DNA from: SURF-21 sp964529285
GTDB taxonomy: Bacteria; Actinomycetota; Geothermincolia; Geothermincolales; RBG-13-55-18
DNA: 64,000 nucleotides
Direction of reading: 5' to 3'
Assembly (NCBI GenBank): GCA_964529285.1
Contig: CAZGWK010000003.1
Coordinates: 62,001-126,000 of the forward strand
A model generated the notes under the pieces. The model was given only the letters and a program-made list of their open reading frames with translations. It searched no databases and was not told the DNA's origin. Positions 1-8,525 of this stretch are shown one piece after another. The position numbers and the translations under genes are program-made. Numbering within the stretch: the stretch's first letter is position 1; each line of letters starts with the position of its first letter.

Positions 1-671
1 ATCACGCACAAGTCCTCGGGGTCGTAGAAGTCCGGTGGGGTGGAAGCGTCCGAGCCGGGGCCGTAGGCGGCATCCAGGTCGTCCATCCCCTCCGGGACGG
101 CGAAGCTGCCCGGGGCCTCCTGAGCGTTGACGATGACTTTTTTCACCTTGTCCAGCCGCTCCGCCACCGCCTGGTAGTAGGACAGGAAATCGTGGTCGAT
201 GACCACGAAGGAGGCGTCGGAATTGTCGATGACGTGGGCCAGCTGGTCACCCCGCAGCGCCACGTTCACCGGCACGCCGTACATGCCCAGCTTCTCCAGG
301 CCGAAGAAGACGTCAAGCCAGCGGGGTGAGTTCTTCATGATGATGGCCAGGCCTACGCCCGGTCCTCCCCCTTTATCCTTGAGGAAATTCGCCACGCGGT
401 TGGCATGCAAGTTCATCTCTCTGTAGCTGAAGACCTGGTCGCGGAAGCGCAGGAAGGGGCGGTCCCTCAATTTCGACGCCTTCTCCTCCAGAAGCTCGGC
501 GTGGGACATGTCCTTGACCAGGCTCAGGGAGCGGGCCTCGGCGATACTGCGCAGGTTCTCCCTCAAGGTGCCCCGGCGGTATTCGTCCGCCATGAAAAGG
601 GCCAGGGAGCGCATGAATCGCCAGCCCAACCAGAGCTTCGCCTTGAGTATCTTCTTCTCCTCCGGGGTCAT
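1..671 (-). CDS. Acyl-CoA synthetase (FATP-like AMP-binding family), N-terminal part
   Basis: About 224 residues are visible before the gene leaves the window. It begins MTPEEKKILKAKLWLGWRF and continues with segments typical of the AMP-binding N-terminal domain: FRDQVFSYREMNLHANRVAN, then 'AIIMKNSPRWLDVFFGLEKL' and 'VPVNVALRGDQLAHVIDNSD'. The last two resemble very-long-chain (FATP/SLC27-like) acyl-CoA synthetases, which activate fatty acids with ATP and CoA. The Walker-like ATP loop and the adenylation core would lie outside the window. The ATG at 671 follows a good Shine-Dalgarno (AAAGAGGTGG). It lies 69 bp behind the TetR gene on the same strand, so the two are probably co-transcribed and the regulator probably controls this enzyme. 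Substrate chain length cannot be told. Confidence 0.85.
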   Translation of the reverse strand, partial: MTPEEKKILKAKLWLGWRFMRSLALFMADEYRRGTLRENLRSIAEARSLSLVKDMSHAELLEEKASKLRDRPFLRFRDQVFSYREMNLHANRVANFLKDKGGGPGVGLAIIMKNSPRWLDVFFGLEKLGMYGVPVNVALRGDQLAHVIDNSDASFVVIDHDFLSYYQAVAERLDKVKKVIVNAQEAPGSFAVPEGMDDLDAAYGPGSDASTPPDFYDPEDLCV

Positions 672-740
672 ACCACCACCTCTTTCCGTGCCCTTTATGC
701 GTCTCGGAAACCTATATCGTCGTTACGGCCAAGCTCATAC

Positions 741-1370
741 TCATGCGCGTTCATCGCCGCTCCTGCCGGCAACGGCATCCTGCGGCAGGTCGGCTTGCGC
801 CGCGTAGAGGACGTTCAGGTACCTGTCCATAAAGACGGGGTCCTCCACCTCCTCGGCGCCCATCTCCGTCATGAGGATGAGGGTGAAATACCCCCCCACG
901 TAGAACCAGGCAACTACGCGGGGGTTGATGTCCTTCCTGACCTCGCCAGACTCCTGTGCTTTTCTCACCATCCTCTCCGTTGCCCGGATATTCAGGTTGA
1001 TGAAACCCTCCAGTTCCCGCCGGAAATCCTCGTCGAAGGAGTTGTTGAGTACGAAGGCAAGGAACTTGCGCATGCCCGGATTCTCGCGCACGAAGTCCAG
1101 GTAGCTCGCCGCTATGCGTTTGAGGGACTCCAGCGGATGGTCTCTGTATTCCTTATAGATATCGTCGTAGCGGGTGATGAGCAGATCCTCGATATAGCGG
1201 CAGCAAGCCAGGAAGAGTTCCTTCTTGCTCGGGAAATACTTATACAGGGTGCCCTCCGCGATACCCGCCTCCCGGGCCAGGAGGGCCGTCGTGGCCTTCT
1301 CGTAATTGGTACGCGAGAAGGCGTCGATGGAGGCCAGGATGATCTCGCTGCGGCGGTCGCCCTTAGCCAT
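741..1370 (-). CDS. TetR/AcrR-family transcriptional regulator
   Basis: This 209-residue protein has the TetR N-terminal helix-turn-helix (about residues 8-55). Visible signs are 'IILASIDAFSRTNYEKATTA', then 'IAREAGIAEGTLYKYFPSKK'-like text; the GTLYKYFPSKKELF segment is diagnostic. The C-terminal two-thirds is a variable ligand domain, resembling those of fatty-acid responsive TetR proteins. It is the first gene of a likely two-gene unit with the acyl-CoA synthetase. Upstream lie a good promoter and, just past the predicted transcription start, a 16-bp perfect palindrome (see separate entries). This arrangement suggests an autorepressor released by an acyl-CoA or fatty acid; the ligand is inference. 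Confidence 0.9.
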   Translation of the reverse strand: MAKGDRRSEIILASIDAFSRTNYEKATTALLAREAGIAEGTLYKYFPSKKELFLACCRYIEDLLITRYDDIYKEYRDHPLESLKRIAASYLDFVRENPGMRKFLAFVLNNSFDEDFRRELEGFINLNIRATERMVRKAQESGEVRKDINPRVVAWFYVGGYFTLILMTEMGAEEVEDPVFMDRYLNVLYAAQADLPQDAVAGRSGDERA

Positions 1371-1539
1371 CTACTTCCCCCTCGCACTGCCTGCCTGCAT
1401 TCGCCTTTCCTCCTGCCGCTTGCGGCTATCACCTCAAGCGCTCGGCTTGGAAAGGCCGTAAAACAGGGAGACCGGTCCTCTTCCACGTGCTCTTGCCGCC
1501 GGTTAAGAAGTCGCTCACAGCCGGAATGACTCCCTTAAA

Positions 1540-1555
1540 AAGTGAGCGCTCACTT
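1540..1555. promoter_or_regulatory. Palindromic operator, probably for the adjacent TetR regulator
   Basis: AAGTGAGCGCTCACTT is a 16-bp perfect palindrome. It sits about 10 bp downstream of the predicted transcription start of the tetR promoter and 170 bp upstream of the tetR start codon. Palindromes with a GTGAGCGCTCAC core are common TetR-family operators. No second copy was noticed in the window. Confidence 0.7.
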
Positions 1556-1572
1556 GCCCCTAGCCCCAATAT

Positions 1573-1601
1573 TTATATAACGACGATCCGGCTTCTGTCA
1601 A
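1573..1601 (-). promoter_or_regulatory. Predicted sigma-A promoter for tetR and the acyl-CoA synthetase
   Basis: Read leftward, a perfect TTGACA (1601-1596) is followed after 16-18 bp by an overlapping TATATAAA stretch (1579-1572) that supplies a -10 box. Transcription would begin near 1565, immediately before the palindrome at 1555-1540. Confidence 0.65.
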
Positions 1602-1703
1602 TACAACATGAGCGATCTTAGATGAAGCGATGAGACACGTCATGGAGGTTGCACTCACCACGTTTGGGGGTTCGACCCCGGTCATGAAAAGGGGAGGGCC
1701 ACC

Positions 1704-1958
1704 GTGCTGCAGCACGCCCTGGCATCCTCCGAGACCGTGACCGGCCTCATCGTGGCGGCGGCCCTGGTGCGTCCCGATATGCAGCTGGCCGGGGTGAAGG
1801 TGAGTTCGCTGCGCAAGAGAATGAAAGAGAAGGCCTTCGCCAGGGGAGCGCGGCGAGAGGTCATCTCCGAATGCGAGCATGCGGGGTTCGAGCTGGATGA
1901 ATTCCTCGCTATGGCCCTCGAGGCCATGCAGGGCATCTCCGGCGACCTCGGCCTCTAA
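1704..1958 (+). pseudogene. C-terminal remnant of an HD-domain phosphohydrolase
   Basis: An 84-codon open frame from a GTG matches the C-terminal half of small predicted HD-superfamily hydrolases. The segments TGLIVAAALVRPDMQLAGVK, SSLRKRMKEKAFARG and LDEFLAMALEAMQGISGDLG match that end. The family is about 180 residues and its metal-binding HD motif lies in the missing N-terminal half. No Shine-Dalgarno precedes the GTG, and the homologous text begins abruptly, so I read this as a truncated gene. An alternative is a short stand-alone protein, but without the HD residues it could not be catalytic. A repeat element begins 8 bp after the stop. Confidence 0.55.
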
Positions 1959-1965
1959 TATTTCC

Positions 1966-2086
1966 TGCCTGAGCCTGGGGGTAACGGTCTTCGCTCGTTC
2001 TCGCAGGTTGCTTATCCATAGCTAGGCCATACTCTCGTACATGCTGCTCGCAATGTCGCTTCAGACCGACCCCACAGTTCCCAGGC
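1966..2086 (+). repeat. Interspersed inverted-repeat element, family A, copy 1
   Basis: This ~121-bp element has complementary ends: TGCCTG at the left meets CAGGCA at the right, and GGGGGTAACGGTC pairs imperfectly with GACCGACCCC. Internal blocks CGCAGGTTGC and CAATGTCGCTTCAGACCG recur in the copy at 61848-61962. A tail containing GGCAGGCGACA (about 2106-2120) also recurs after that copy. The remaining sequence up to 2280 shows no gene. Confidence 0.7.
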
Positions 2087-2280
2087 AGTGTTTTCTGGCA
2101 GGCGACATCCTTCCCCAGGATAGTAGTTGCTTAGACCATATATATAGCCCTCGATCTTGTTGTTTACTAAAACAGGACGACACCGGGACGTAATCTTATT
2201 TCGCTGCCATGTGTATGCCCCAATGGAATTTTCAGCGCATATAGAGCAGATCGGTCTCGTGGTTCTAATGAAGATATGTT

Positions 2281-2763
2281 CTAATCGGCAGTCTCTAAAA
2301 GCACGACGGCCATGGCGGCGATGCCCTCTCCGCGGCCAGTGAAACCCATGCCCTCCGTCGTGGTTGCCTTCACGGCCACGCGTTCCGTTTCGATCCTCAT
2401 GGTCCTGGCGATACGGTCCCGCATACTTTCCAGGTAGGGAGAAAGGCGGGGTTCCTGGGCGACGATAACGCAATCGGCATTGACTACCCGATATCCCTTC
2501 TCCCGCAATATCCCGGTCACCTCCTCGAGGAGCACGAGGCTGGAGATGCCCTCGTAAGCGGGGTCGGTATCGGGGAAGTGCGCGCCTATGTCCCTCTCGC
2601 CGCATGCGCCCAGCATGGCGTCCATGAGCGCGTGCACGAGCGCGTCGGCGTCCGAATGCCCGGCAAGCCCCCTGCCGTACGGCACCTCGACGCCGCCCAG
2701 CACGAGCTTTACGCCCCCTGCGAAGGCGTGGGCGTCAAAGCCCAGGCCTATGCGGTTCTGCAA
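2281..2763 (-). CDS. ispF: 2-C-methyl-D-erythritol 2,4-cyclodiphosphate synthase
   Basis: IspF converts CDP-methylerythritol 2-phosphate to the cyclic diphosphate, with release of CMP, in the MEP route to isoprenoids. The 160-residue length is normal. The N-terminus MQNRIGLGFDAHAF carries the zinc-ligand D-x-H, followed by 'GRGLAGHSDADALVHALMDA', 'GDIGAHFPDT'-like text (DIGAHFPDTDP) and the C-terminal KATTTEGMGFTGRGEGI block. All of these are hallmarks of the family. Its start overlaps the end of ispD by 29 bp, so the two are translationally linked. Confidence 0.97.
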   Translation of the reverse strand: MQNRIGLGFDAHAFAGGVKLVLGGVEVPYGRGLAGHSDADALVHALMDAMLGACGERDIGAHFPDTDPAYEGISSLVLLEEVTGILREKGYRVVNADCVIVAQEPRLSPYLESMRDRIARTMRIETERVAVKATTTEGMGFTGRGEGIAAMAVVLLETAD

Positions 2764-3472
2764 CCTCCAAACCCCCTTTGGCCAGCAGGGCTGCGGCCAC
2801 TACGAGATCTTCCGGGTAGGTTATCTTCAGGTTGGTGGTCTCACCTTCCACCACCCTGACGCGATAACGGTAGCGCTCCAGCAGAGCCGCGTCGTCGGTC
2901 GCCCACACCCCTTCCCGGAAGGCGCGCTCGTGGGAATCCTTCAGGGCGGAAGCGCGGAAACATTGCGGCGTCTGCACGCCCCAGAGGCGGTTGCGGTCGG
3001 GGGTCCTGACCACCCGGCCACCCTCCACTTCCTTGATGGTATCCACCACCGGGACGGCCGCGATTATGCCCTCGCAGTCCGAATCCCGCAAGGCCTTGAT
3101 GGCGCGGGCGAAAAGACCCGGGGTCGCGAGCGGCCTCGCGCCGTCGTGAATAACTACTACCTCCGGAGCAGAGGAGAGGGCGCGCAGTGCCTTGAAGACC
3201 GATTCCTGCCTCCACTCGCCTCCCTCGACTACGGCAGCCACTTTCTCTATTCCATAGGTTATCAGAATGCCTTCTCTCGCCCTCTCCGTATCCTCTGCAT
3301 TGACCACGAGGACGATCTCCTCGATCTCTGGAACTGCCGAAGTGTTGAGAAGGGAGCGCGCCAGCAGCGGTATGCCGGCCAGCTCCAGGAATTGCTTGCC
3401 CCCCTTGCCACCCAGTCTTTCGCCCCGACCCGCGCCCGCCACGATGGCGGCGGCCCCAACAGGCATGTTCAT
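2735..3472 (-). CDS. ispD: 2-C-methyl-D-erythritol 4-phosphate cytidylyltransferase
   Basis: IspD transfers CMP from CTP to methylerythritol 4-phosphate, two steps before IspF. The protein has 245 residues, slightly longer than the usual ~230. It starts MNMPVGAAAIVAGAGRGERL, with the glycine-rich nucleotide loop. It contains 'KGGKQFLELAG', VVIHDGARPL, the PVVDTIKEV block and TPQCFRASAL, all typical. The ATG at 3472 overlaps the TGA of the upstream PIN/TRAM gene as ATGA, with a Shine-Dalgarno (AAGGGGG) just before it. The reading frame is open further upstream, but that stretch is antisense-shadow text from yacL. Confidence 0.96.
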   Translation of the reverse strand: MNMPVGAAAIVAGAGRGERLGGKGGKQFLELAGIPLLARSLLNTSAVPEIEEIVLVVNAEDTERAREGILITYGIEKVAAVVEGGEWRQESVFKALRALSSAPEVVVIHDGARPLATPGLFARAIKALRDSDCEGIIAAVPVVDTIKEVEGGRVVRTPDRNRLWGVQTPQCFRASALKDSHERAFREGVWATDDAALLERYRYRVRVVEGETTNLKITYPEDLVVAAALLAKGGLEVAEPHRPGL

Positions 3473-4557
3473 TTCCCCCTTAGCGAGGCGAAGATCATCC
3501 TCCCCGCCGGCGTCTGCAGGATGCTGGTAACCAGTGTTTCCACTTCCTCTCCTATGTGCTTCTTGCCCCCCTCGACCACCACCATTGTCCCGTCGTCGAG
3601 GTAACCGACTCCCTGGCCCGATTCCTTGCCCTCCTTGATCAGCGACAGGGTGATCGTTTCCCCGGGAAGCACGACCGGCTTGAGCGAGTTGGCCAGTTCG
3701 TTGATGTTCAATACCCGGACCCCCTGGAGTTCGGCTATCTTGTTGAGATTGAAATCGTTGGTCATAACCGGAAGATTCAGGGATTTGGCCAGGGCCACCA
3801 GCTTGGAATCGACCGCCGAAAGCTCGGGAAAATCCGTCTCCTCGATGCTTACCTGCATGCGGTCCTGCCTCTGTAGCGCGTTGAGCACGTCCAGGCCGCG
3901 CCTTCCCCGGTTGCGCTTCAGCGGGTCCTCGGAATCGGCTACGCTCTGGAGTTCGTTGAGGACGAAGCGCGGCACCACCAGCTCGCCCTCCAGAAAGCCG
4001 GAATAGCAGATGTCGGAGATGCGGCCGTCGATGATCACGCTGGTATCCAGGATGCGGGAGGTCATGCTCCTGTCGGGCTGATCCTCCGGGTACAGGGAGG
4101 GCCGCGAGGGGCGGAAAAAACTGAGCAGGTCGTCCTTCTTCTGCACCGCGATGACGTAACCCAGCACCCCGCAAGTGGCAAAAAGGGTAAGGATGAACGC
4201 CCAGCCCCAATTGTTCAGCCAACCCCATTCTGAGCGGAACAGAAGCACGGAAACGGACGGAAGAAAGGCGACGAGAAACCCGGCTATGATGCCGATGGCT
4301 CCCATGAGGAGATCGGTGCCCGGGATATCCTGAATAGCGTGCTGGAACCGGTTGAGAAGCCTGGCTACGTACCTTCCCGCAGCTCCGCCGATAACGAACC
4401 CCAACCCCACGCAGACAAAAATTGAGACGATGAAGCCGATAAAATAGTAAGTCGGGTCGAGATTCTCCAGGTACTGTGTCTTGATCAGCTCTCCGAGCTC
4501 ATAGCCCCCGATCCCCCCGATGATCATGAAAATCAGTCGGACGATAAGGACTACCAT
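3469..4557 (-). CDS. yacL: YacL-type membrane protein with PIN and TRAM domains
   Basis: The 362-residue protein has four predicted membrane segments in roughly residues 1-150. A PIN nuclease-like domain follows at about 172-290, with SRILDTSVIIDGRISDICYS and the acidic residues of VDSKLVALAKS and 'MTNDFNLNKIAE'. A C-terminal TRAM domain follows (LSLIKEGKESGQGVGYLDDG). The family sits next to disA/ispD in Firmicutes and many Actinobacteria. Its function is not firmly established; PIN plus TRAM suggests membrane-linked RNA binding or cleavage. Its last bases overlap the ispD start. The AT-rich 114 bp upstream (4558-4669) may hold a promoter. Confidence 0.9.
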   Translation of the reverse strand: MVVLIVRLIFMIIGGIGGYELGELIKTQYLENLDPTYYFIGFIVSIFVCVGLGFVIGGAAGRYVARLLNRFQHAIQDIPGTDLLMGAIGIIAGFLVAFLPSVSVLLFRSEWGWLNNWGWAFILTLFATCGVLGYVIAVQKKDDLLSFFRPSRPSLYPEDQPDRSMTSRILDTSVIIDGRISDICYSGFLEGELVVPRFVLNELQSVADSEDPLKRNRGRRGLDVLNALQRQDRMQVSIEETDFPELSAVDSKLVALAKSLNLPVMTNDFNLNKIAELQGVRVLNINELANSLKPVVLPGETITLSLIKEGKESGQGVGYLDDGTMVVVEGGKKHIGEEVETLVTSILQTPAGRMIFASLRGK

Positions 4558-4669
4558 TAATCTTTAAACACCCGTCTTGGGTATAGCAGCCCTCCCTTCC
4601 GTCGTATTCCCCGGGCGGATGAAAAAATGATAAAACCCGGAGTTAAATATTATAAATATTACTATATCT

Positions 4670-5155
4670 TCATGATGAAGAAGAAAAAACCTCCTCGATC
4701 ATGCGCACGGCAACTTCCACCTCTACATCCACCGCGTACATCAGCTCGCTGGCAAGTATGTCCCGTGCCTGAGTGAGCATGCGCTTCTCTCCCGACGAGA
4801 GGCCCTTCTCCATGTCCCTCAGGGTAAGATTGCGCACCACCTCGGCTACCTGGAAGATGTCTCCGCTGCGGAGCTTATCGCGGTTCTTCTTATAGCGGTG
4901 GTTCCAGTTACTTGGCATCGGGGTCTGTTCCTCTCCGAGCACGCAAAGGACCTTTTTTACCTCTTTCTTGTCGATGATGCTGCGCAGCCCCACCTCGAGG
5001 TAATTCTCGGCCGGTACCATGACCTTGAGGTTGCCCTGGCACATGCGCAGGACAAAATATTTCCTGGTCTCCCCCTCGATGTCCTTTTCGGAAATCCCCT
5101 CGATGACCCCCGCTCCATGGTGAGGATATACTACGACGTCTCCAACATGAAACAT
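4670..5155 (-). CDS. carD: CarD-family RNA polymerase-binding regulator
   Basis: CarD binds the RNA polymerase beta subunit and stabilises the open promoter complex; it is widespread in Actinobacteria. The 161-residue protein begins MFHVGDVVVYPHHGAGVIEG, the classic RNAP-interaction (Tudor-like) domain. A helical DNA-binding domain follows with NWNHRYKKNRDKLRSGD, whose Trp wedges the promoter bubble, and LSSGEKRMLTQARDILASEL. I chose the ATG at 5155 because AAGAGGTGATGAG directly precedes it; an in-frame ATG at 5185 lacks such a site. It lies between yacL and a MazG-like gene, as in many actinobacterial isoprenoid clusters. Confidence 0.95.
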   Translation of the reverse strand: MFHVGDVVVYPHHGAGVIEGISEKDIEGETRKYFVLRMCQGNLKVMVPAENYLEVGLRSIIDKKEVKKVLCVLGEEQTPMPSNWNHRYKKNRDKLRSGDIFQVAEVVRNLTLRDMEKGLSSGEKRMLTQARDILASELMYAVDVEVEVAVRMIEEVFSSSS

Positions 5156-5343
5156 CTCATCACCTCTTGTGTCTGACGGAGTCAACTCGATCCTTCTCCA
5201 TACTAAGTTGTATCTTCAATAGATCAGGTGGTATCGCGTGAGGTTTTGATCTCACCAAGCCACTACTGACATATGTTCGCTAAAACCGCTTCTGAACAAT
5301 ACCGTCCGTTCTTCCGGGGAACGATAAAACATCATCAACGCGT

Positions 5344-5739
5344 TCAGGTCAGGCTGTAGACGCCCAGGGTATTGATACGGTCGTTCTCCCTCTCCATAAC
5401 GCATTGCAGATCCAGTCCGAGCAGGCAGCAGATGCCGGCGAGATAAAAAATGGCATTGCCCAGTTCGGTTTCGATGACGTCCGCGCAGTTGGGGCAGAGT
5501 TCCCCTTCGATATGGCTCTTGACGTAGTTCGCCACCTGGGAAAAAGTCGCATCTTCGGGTAGTTCCTGCTTACTCGCCTCGATGCTCAGACAACCGCAGC
5601 TGGTCACCGTCTTGGCCAGGGCACGGTTGACCCTGGTGGCGGCGTCCTGGAGCTTGGTCATAACATCGAGGATACTGCGGTTGCGGACGAGGAATTCCGA
5701 AACGGTCTTCTGAAATTCTGAACAATCAGCTTCCTGCAT
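5344..5739 (-). CDS. Conserved MazG-like helical protein
   Basis: This 131-residue protein reads MQEADCSEFQKTVSEFLVRN, then 'VNRALAKTVTSCGCLSI', a CPNC pair, and 'ELGNAIFYLAGICCLLGLDL'. I recognise the pattern from small proteins conserved in anaerobic Firmicutes. The C-terminal helices look like the MazG nucleotide-pyrophosphohydrolase fold, but the acidic metal cluster is not obvious. Several cysteines (SCGC, CPNC, CC) could bind metal. The ATG at 5739 follows GGAGGTAATAGAT and is preferred over the ATG at 5754. A consensus-like promoter lies just upstream. The function is unknown. Confidence 0.75.
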   Translation of the reverse strand: MQEADCSEFQKTVSEFLVRNRSILDVMTKLQDAATRVNRALAKTVTSCGCLSIEASKQELPEDATFSQVANYVKSHIEGELCPNCADVIETELGNAIFYLAGICCLLGLDLQCVMERENDRINTLGVYSLT

Positions 5740-5771
5740 ATCTATTACCTCCATCCCAACTGACTAGATTC

Positions 5772-5801
5772 ATTATAGGTTCGGCTTTTCTGGGGTGTCA
5801 A
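5772..5801 (-). promoter_or_regulatory. Predicted sigma-A promoter for the MazG-like gene
   Basis: Leftward TTGACA (5801-5796), an 18-bp spacer and TATAAT (5777-5772), both hexamers perfect. Transcription would start near 5765, about 25 bp before the Shine-Dalgarno-supported ATG at 5739. Confidence 0.75.
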
Positions 5802-5921
5802 ACCGGCGCCGGCGCCAGCCGCATGCAATCACATCTCCTGATACCATAATATGGTTATTCTATCCATGCGCCGCCATGCCTGAGCGGCGAGGGAGGACCC
5901 GGTACGTGCGGGCGCCGGTGG

Positions 5922-6998
5922 TTACATATATCTCTCGACGAGTGAGGATTCGGCGATCCTGCGCAGTCCTTCCTTGATGGCCTGGGCGCGTGCCTTTCCC
6001 ACTCCCTCGACCTCGTCGAGCATCTTCTCGGAAGCCTGCATGATACTCTGAACGTTCTCGAAATTCTTCACAACCTTCTCGACCACTGAAGCCGGGAGCC
6101 GCGGGATGCGTTCCAGGACGCGATATCCCCGCGAGGAGAGCGGCCGGTCCAACTCGTCGTGGGCACCCGAATACCCCAGGGCCTGCGCGACGTTGGTGAG
6201 CTGCAGGAGTTCTTCATCGCTCAGGCGCGCAAGGCTGCGCTCGACAGCCTCCACCGACTTGCCCCGCTGTTCAACGCGATAGTCGCGTATCACGTTCCTC
6301 TTCTCGCGTTCCACGCCGGAAATAAGCTCCTCCATCTGCAGCTCTATCAGCCTGCCTTCGGTCCCCAGCTCGGCCAGGTACACCTGCATCTCGTCGGCTA
6401 TCCGCTGCATCATCTCGGCTCTCTGCAGCACGCTGACCGCGTCCTGCAGGCTCACCAGGTCCTCGAATTCGAGGGCGCTCAAGGTAGCCGAGACCTGGTC
6501 CAGCCGCGCCTTGTATTTCTCCATCGTCTGCAGTGCCTGGCTCGACTTACTGATGAGCACGCGCACCGACAGGATGACGTGGCGCCAGTCGTCCTTATAC
6601 ATGGTGACCCTGGTCATGCGCTCGGACACCGCGATGACCAGTTTGCCGGTCTGCCTGGCCACTCTTTCGGCGGTGCGGTGCCGCGTACCGCTTTCCGCCG
6701 TCGCTATGGAGGGATCCGGTACGAGGTGAACGTTGGCGAAACGTATCCTCGCTATGTCCTCGTCCAGTACCACTGCTCCATCCATCTTGGAGATCTGGAA
6801 GAGGTTGGCGGCCGAAAACTCCCAGTTGAGCTCCACCCCGCCGTTGACTACCTCCAGCACGTCGCTGTCGTCCCCCACGACGATCAGAGCCCCCAGCCGG
6901 GAAGCCATGAGGCGGGCGAGCGCTTCCCGCAGCTCGGTTCCCGGTGCGACGAGCTGCAGGACATCCAGGTATTTCCTGTCCCTGTTGTGATCTTCCAT
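5922..6998 (-). CDS. disA: Diadenylate cyclase DisA, DNA integrity scanning protein
   Basis: DisA makes cyclic di-AMP from two ATP and stops doing so on branched DNA. The 358 residues match the family length. The N-terminal DAC domain carries DGA at residues 73-75 and RHR at 106-108 (GTRHRTAER), both needed for catalysis. A helical linker occupies about 150-280. A helix-hairpin-helix DNA-binding end follows, with 'LDEVEGVGKARAQAIKEGLR'. It lies just downstream of radA, the usual pairing; RadA is known to restrain DisA in Bacillus. No c-di-AMP phosphodiesterase is seen in the window. Confidence 0.97.
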   Translation of the reverse strand: MEDHNRDRKYLDVLQLVAPGTELREALARLMASRLGALIVVGDDSDVLEVVNGGVELNWEFSAANLFQISKMDGAVVLDEDIARIRFANVHLVPDPSIATAESGTRHRTAERVARQTGKLVIAVSERMTRVTMYKDDWRHVILSVRVLISKSSQALQTMEKYKARLDQVSATLSALEFEDLVSLQDAVSVLQRAEMMQRIADEMQVYLAELGTEGRLIELQMEELISGVEREKRNVIRDYRVEQRGKSVEAVERSLARLSDEELLQLTNVAQALGYSGAHDELDRPLSSRGYRVLERIPRLPASVVEKVVKNFENVQSIMQASEKMLDEVEGVGKARAQAIKEGLRRIAESSLVERYM

Positions 6999-7175
6999 GT
7001 CTACTTAACATCCTCGCATACCGAAAAGGACGGCTGCGACATAAAACGCTGGACTCCTTTATCATAAACAATGCAGCCCGCGTTCACCAGCGCAGCTCTC
7101 TTTACTCGTGTCCGCCTCAAACAGCGGCGGCGGGAACGGACAAAACATGGGACGCGCGCCAGGCTCTTGTAAAAA

Positions 7176-8525
7176 TCAGGTCAATCCGCACGAGGCCAAC
7201 GCGCTGCGTACGTCGTTTACTCCCTGGAGCTCCAACCCGCGCGGCCTGTTGCGCAAGCGCGCCTTATCCGAGAGAACCAGCGAGCGGAATCCCAAACGAG
7301 CCGCCTCCTTCAACCTTTCTTCCGCCCTGGAGACCGGCCGCACCTCCCCGGTCAGGCTGACCTCGCCCAGGAAAACCGTTTCCGGGGGGAGGGTTTTTTC
7401 CTGCCTGGATGAGGCGATGGCCATGCATACCCCCAGGTCGAGAGCAGGTTCGCTCACTTTCAGCCCACCCGAGATGCCCACGTATACATCGCGGTCCGCA
7501 AGGCGCACCCGTGCTTTCCTCTCCAGCACGGCGACGTCGATAGCCAAGCGCCGGTGGTCCATGCCCGTGGATACCCGTTTGGGAGAGGGAAGCCTCGAGG
7601 GGACCACCAGTGCCTGAACCTCCACGAGAAGGGGGCGGCGCCCCTCCATGATCACCACGGAAGCAGTCCCGGAGACGGGCTCCTCGCGAGCTCCCAGAAA
7701 ATATCTGCTGGGGTCTTCCACTTCGCTCAGCCCGCCGTCCGTCATCTCGAATATCCCCAATTCACTCGCGGAACCGAAGCGGTTCTTCGCCGCGCGTAGA
7801 ATACGCAGTGAGTCGAACCGCTCGCCCTCGAAGTAGAGCACGCAGTCCACCATGTGTTCCACCGTCCTGGGACCAGCGAGTATCCCTTCCTTGGTCACGT
7901 GGCCCACCAGAAAAACGACGCAATCGAGGTCCTTCGAGAGAGACTGCATGCGGGACACGCATCCGCGCATCTGGTTGACGCCGCCGGGGGAGGAATCCAG
8001 GTCGCCGTCTCGCATGGTCTGGATGGAGTCCACTATCAGAACCTGCGGAGTCAGCTCGTGCGCGGACTCCATAACCGCGGCGATATCGGTCTCGCACAGC
8101 ATATAGAGCTCGGGGTCGAGAACGTTTATGCGGCGGGCGCGGGAAGTGATCTGCGCGGCCGATTCCTCTCCGCTTACCATCACCACCTTCGCCCCCCGCC
8201 CCGCCAGGGATGATGCGGCCTGCAGGAGAAGTGTGGACTTGCCGATACCCGGTTCGCCTCCCAGGAGCACCAGGGAACCCGCCACCGCCCCTCCCCCCAG
8301 GACGCGGTCGAACTCCCCTATTCCCACCTCGAGGCGGGGCTTGTCGTCTTCGACTGCGCCCATGCGCAGGGGTTCTGCCCTGGGCCCCGAGGCGCGGCCC
8401 CTCGCGGTCTCCGCCCTCTCCTCTCTCATGCTGCCGAAACTGCCGCAAGCGGGGCAGCGGCCCAACCACTGGATCGAGGCCTCCCCGCATTCATCGCACG
8501 TATAATGGGACCGCTCCGCCTTCAC
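7176..8525 (-). CDS. radA: DNA repair protein RadA (Sms)
   Basis: RadA is a RecA-like branch-migration helicase used in recombinational repair. The 449-residue protein starts with a C4 zinc finger (CDECGEASIQWLGRCPACG). It then has the Walker A loop GGEPGIGKSTLLLQ and the RadA-specific KNRFGS motif, and ends in a Lon-protease-like domain (from about 280) containing 'GISGGLKVSEPALDLGVCMA'. The GTG at 8525 follows GAGGAGTGAGGG. The 177-bp gap to disA leaves room for a separate disA promoter. Confidence 0.97.
   Translation of the reverse strand: MKAERSHYTCDECGEASIQWLGRCPACGSFGSMREERAETARGRASGPRAEPLRMGAVEDDKPRLEVGIGEFDRVLGGGAVAGSLVLLGGEPGIGKSTLLLQAASSLAGRGAKVVMVSGEESAAQITSRARRINVLDPELYMLCETDIAAVMESAHELTPQVLIVDSIQTMRDGDLDSSPGGVNQMRGCVSRMQSLSKDLDCVVFLVGHVTKEGILAGPRTVEHMVDCVLYFEGERFDSLRILRAAKNRFGSASELGIFEMTDGGLSEVEDPSRYFLGAREEPVSGTASVVIMEGRRPLLVEVQALVVPSRLPSPKRVSTGMDHRRLAIDVAVLERKARVRLADRDVYVGISGGLKVSEPALDLGVCMAIASSRQEKTLPPETVFLGEVSLTGEVRPVSRAEERLKEAARLGFRSLVLSDKARLRNRPRGLELQGVNDVRSALASCGLT

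Noticed and set aside
1655..1690. T-arm-like GGGGGTTCGACCCC, a possible tRNA end
   Set aside because: No matching acceptor stem, D arm or anticodon arm could be folded around it on either strand.
2735..4228. A 497-codon frame running through yacL and ispD
   Set aside because: Only the part from 3472 is IspD-like; the rest is an out-of-frame reading of yacL.
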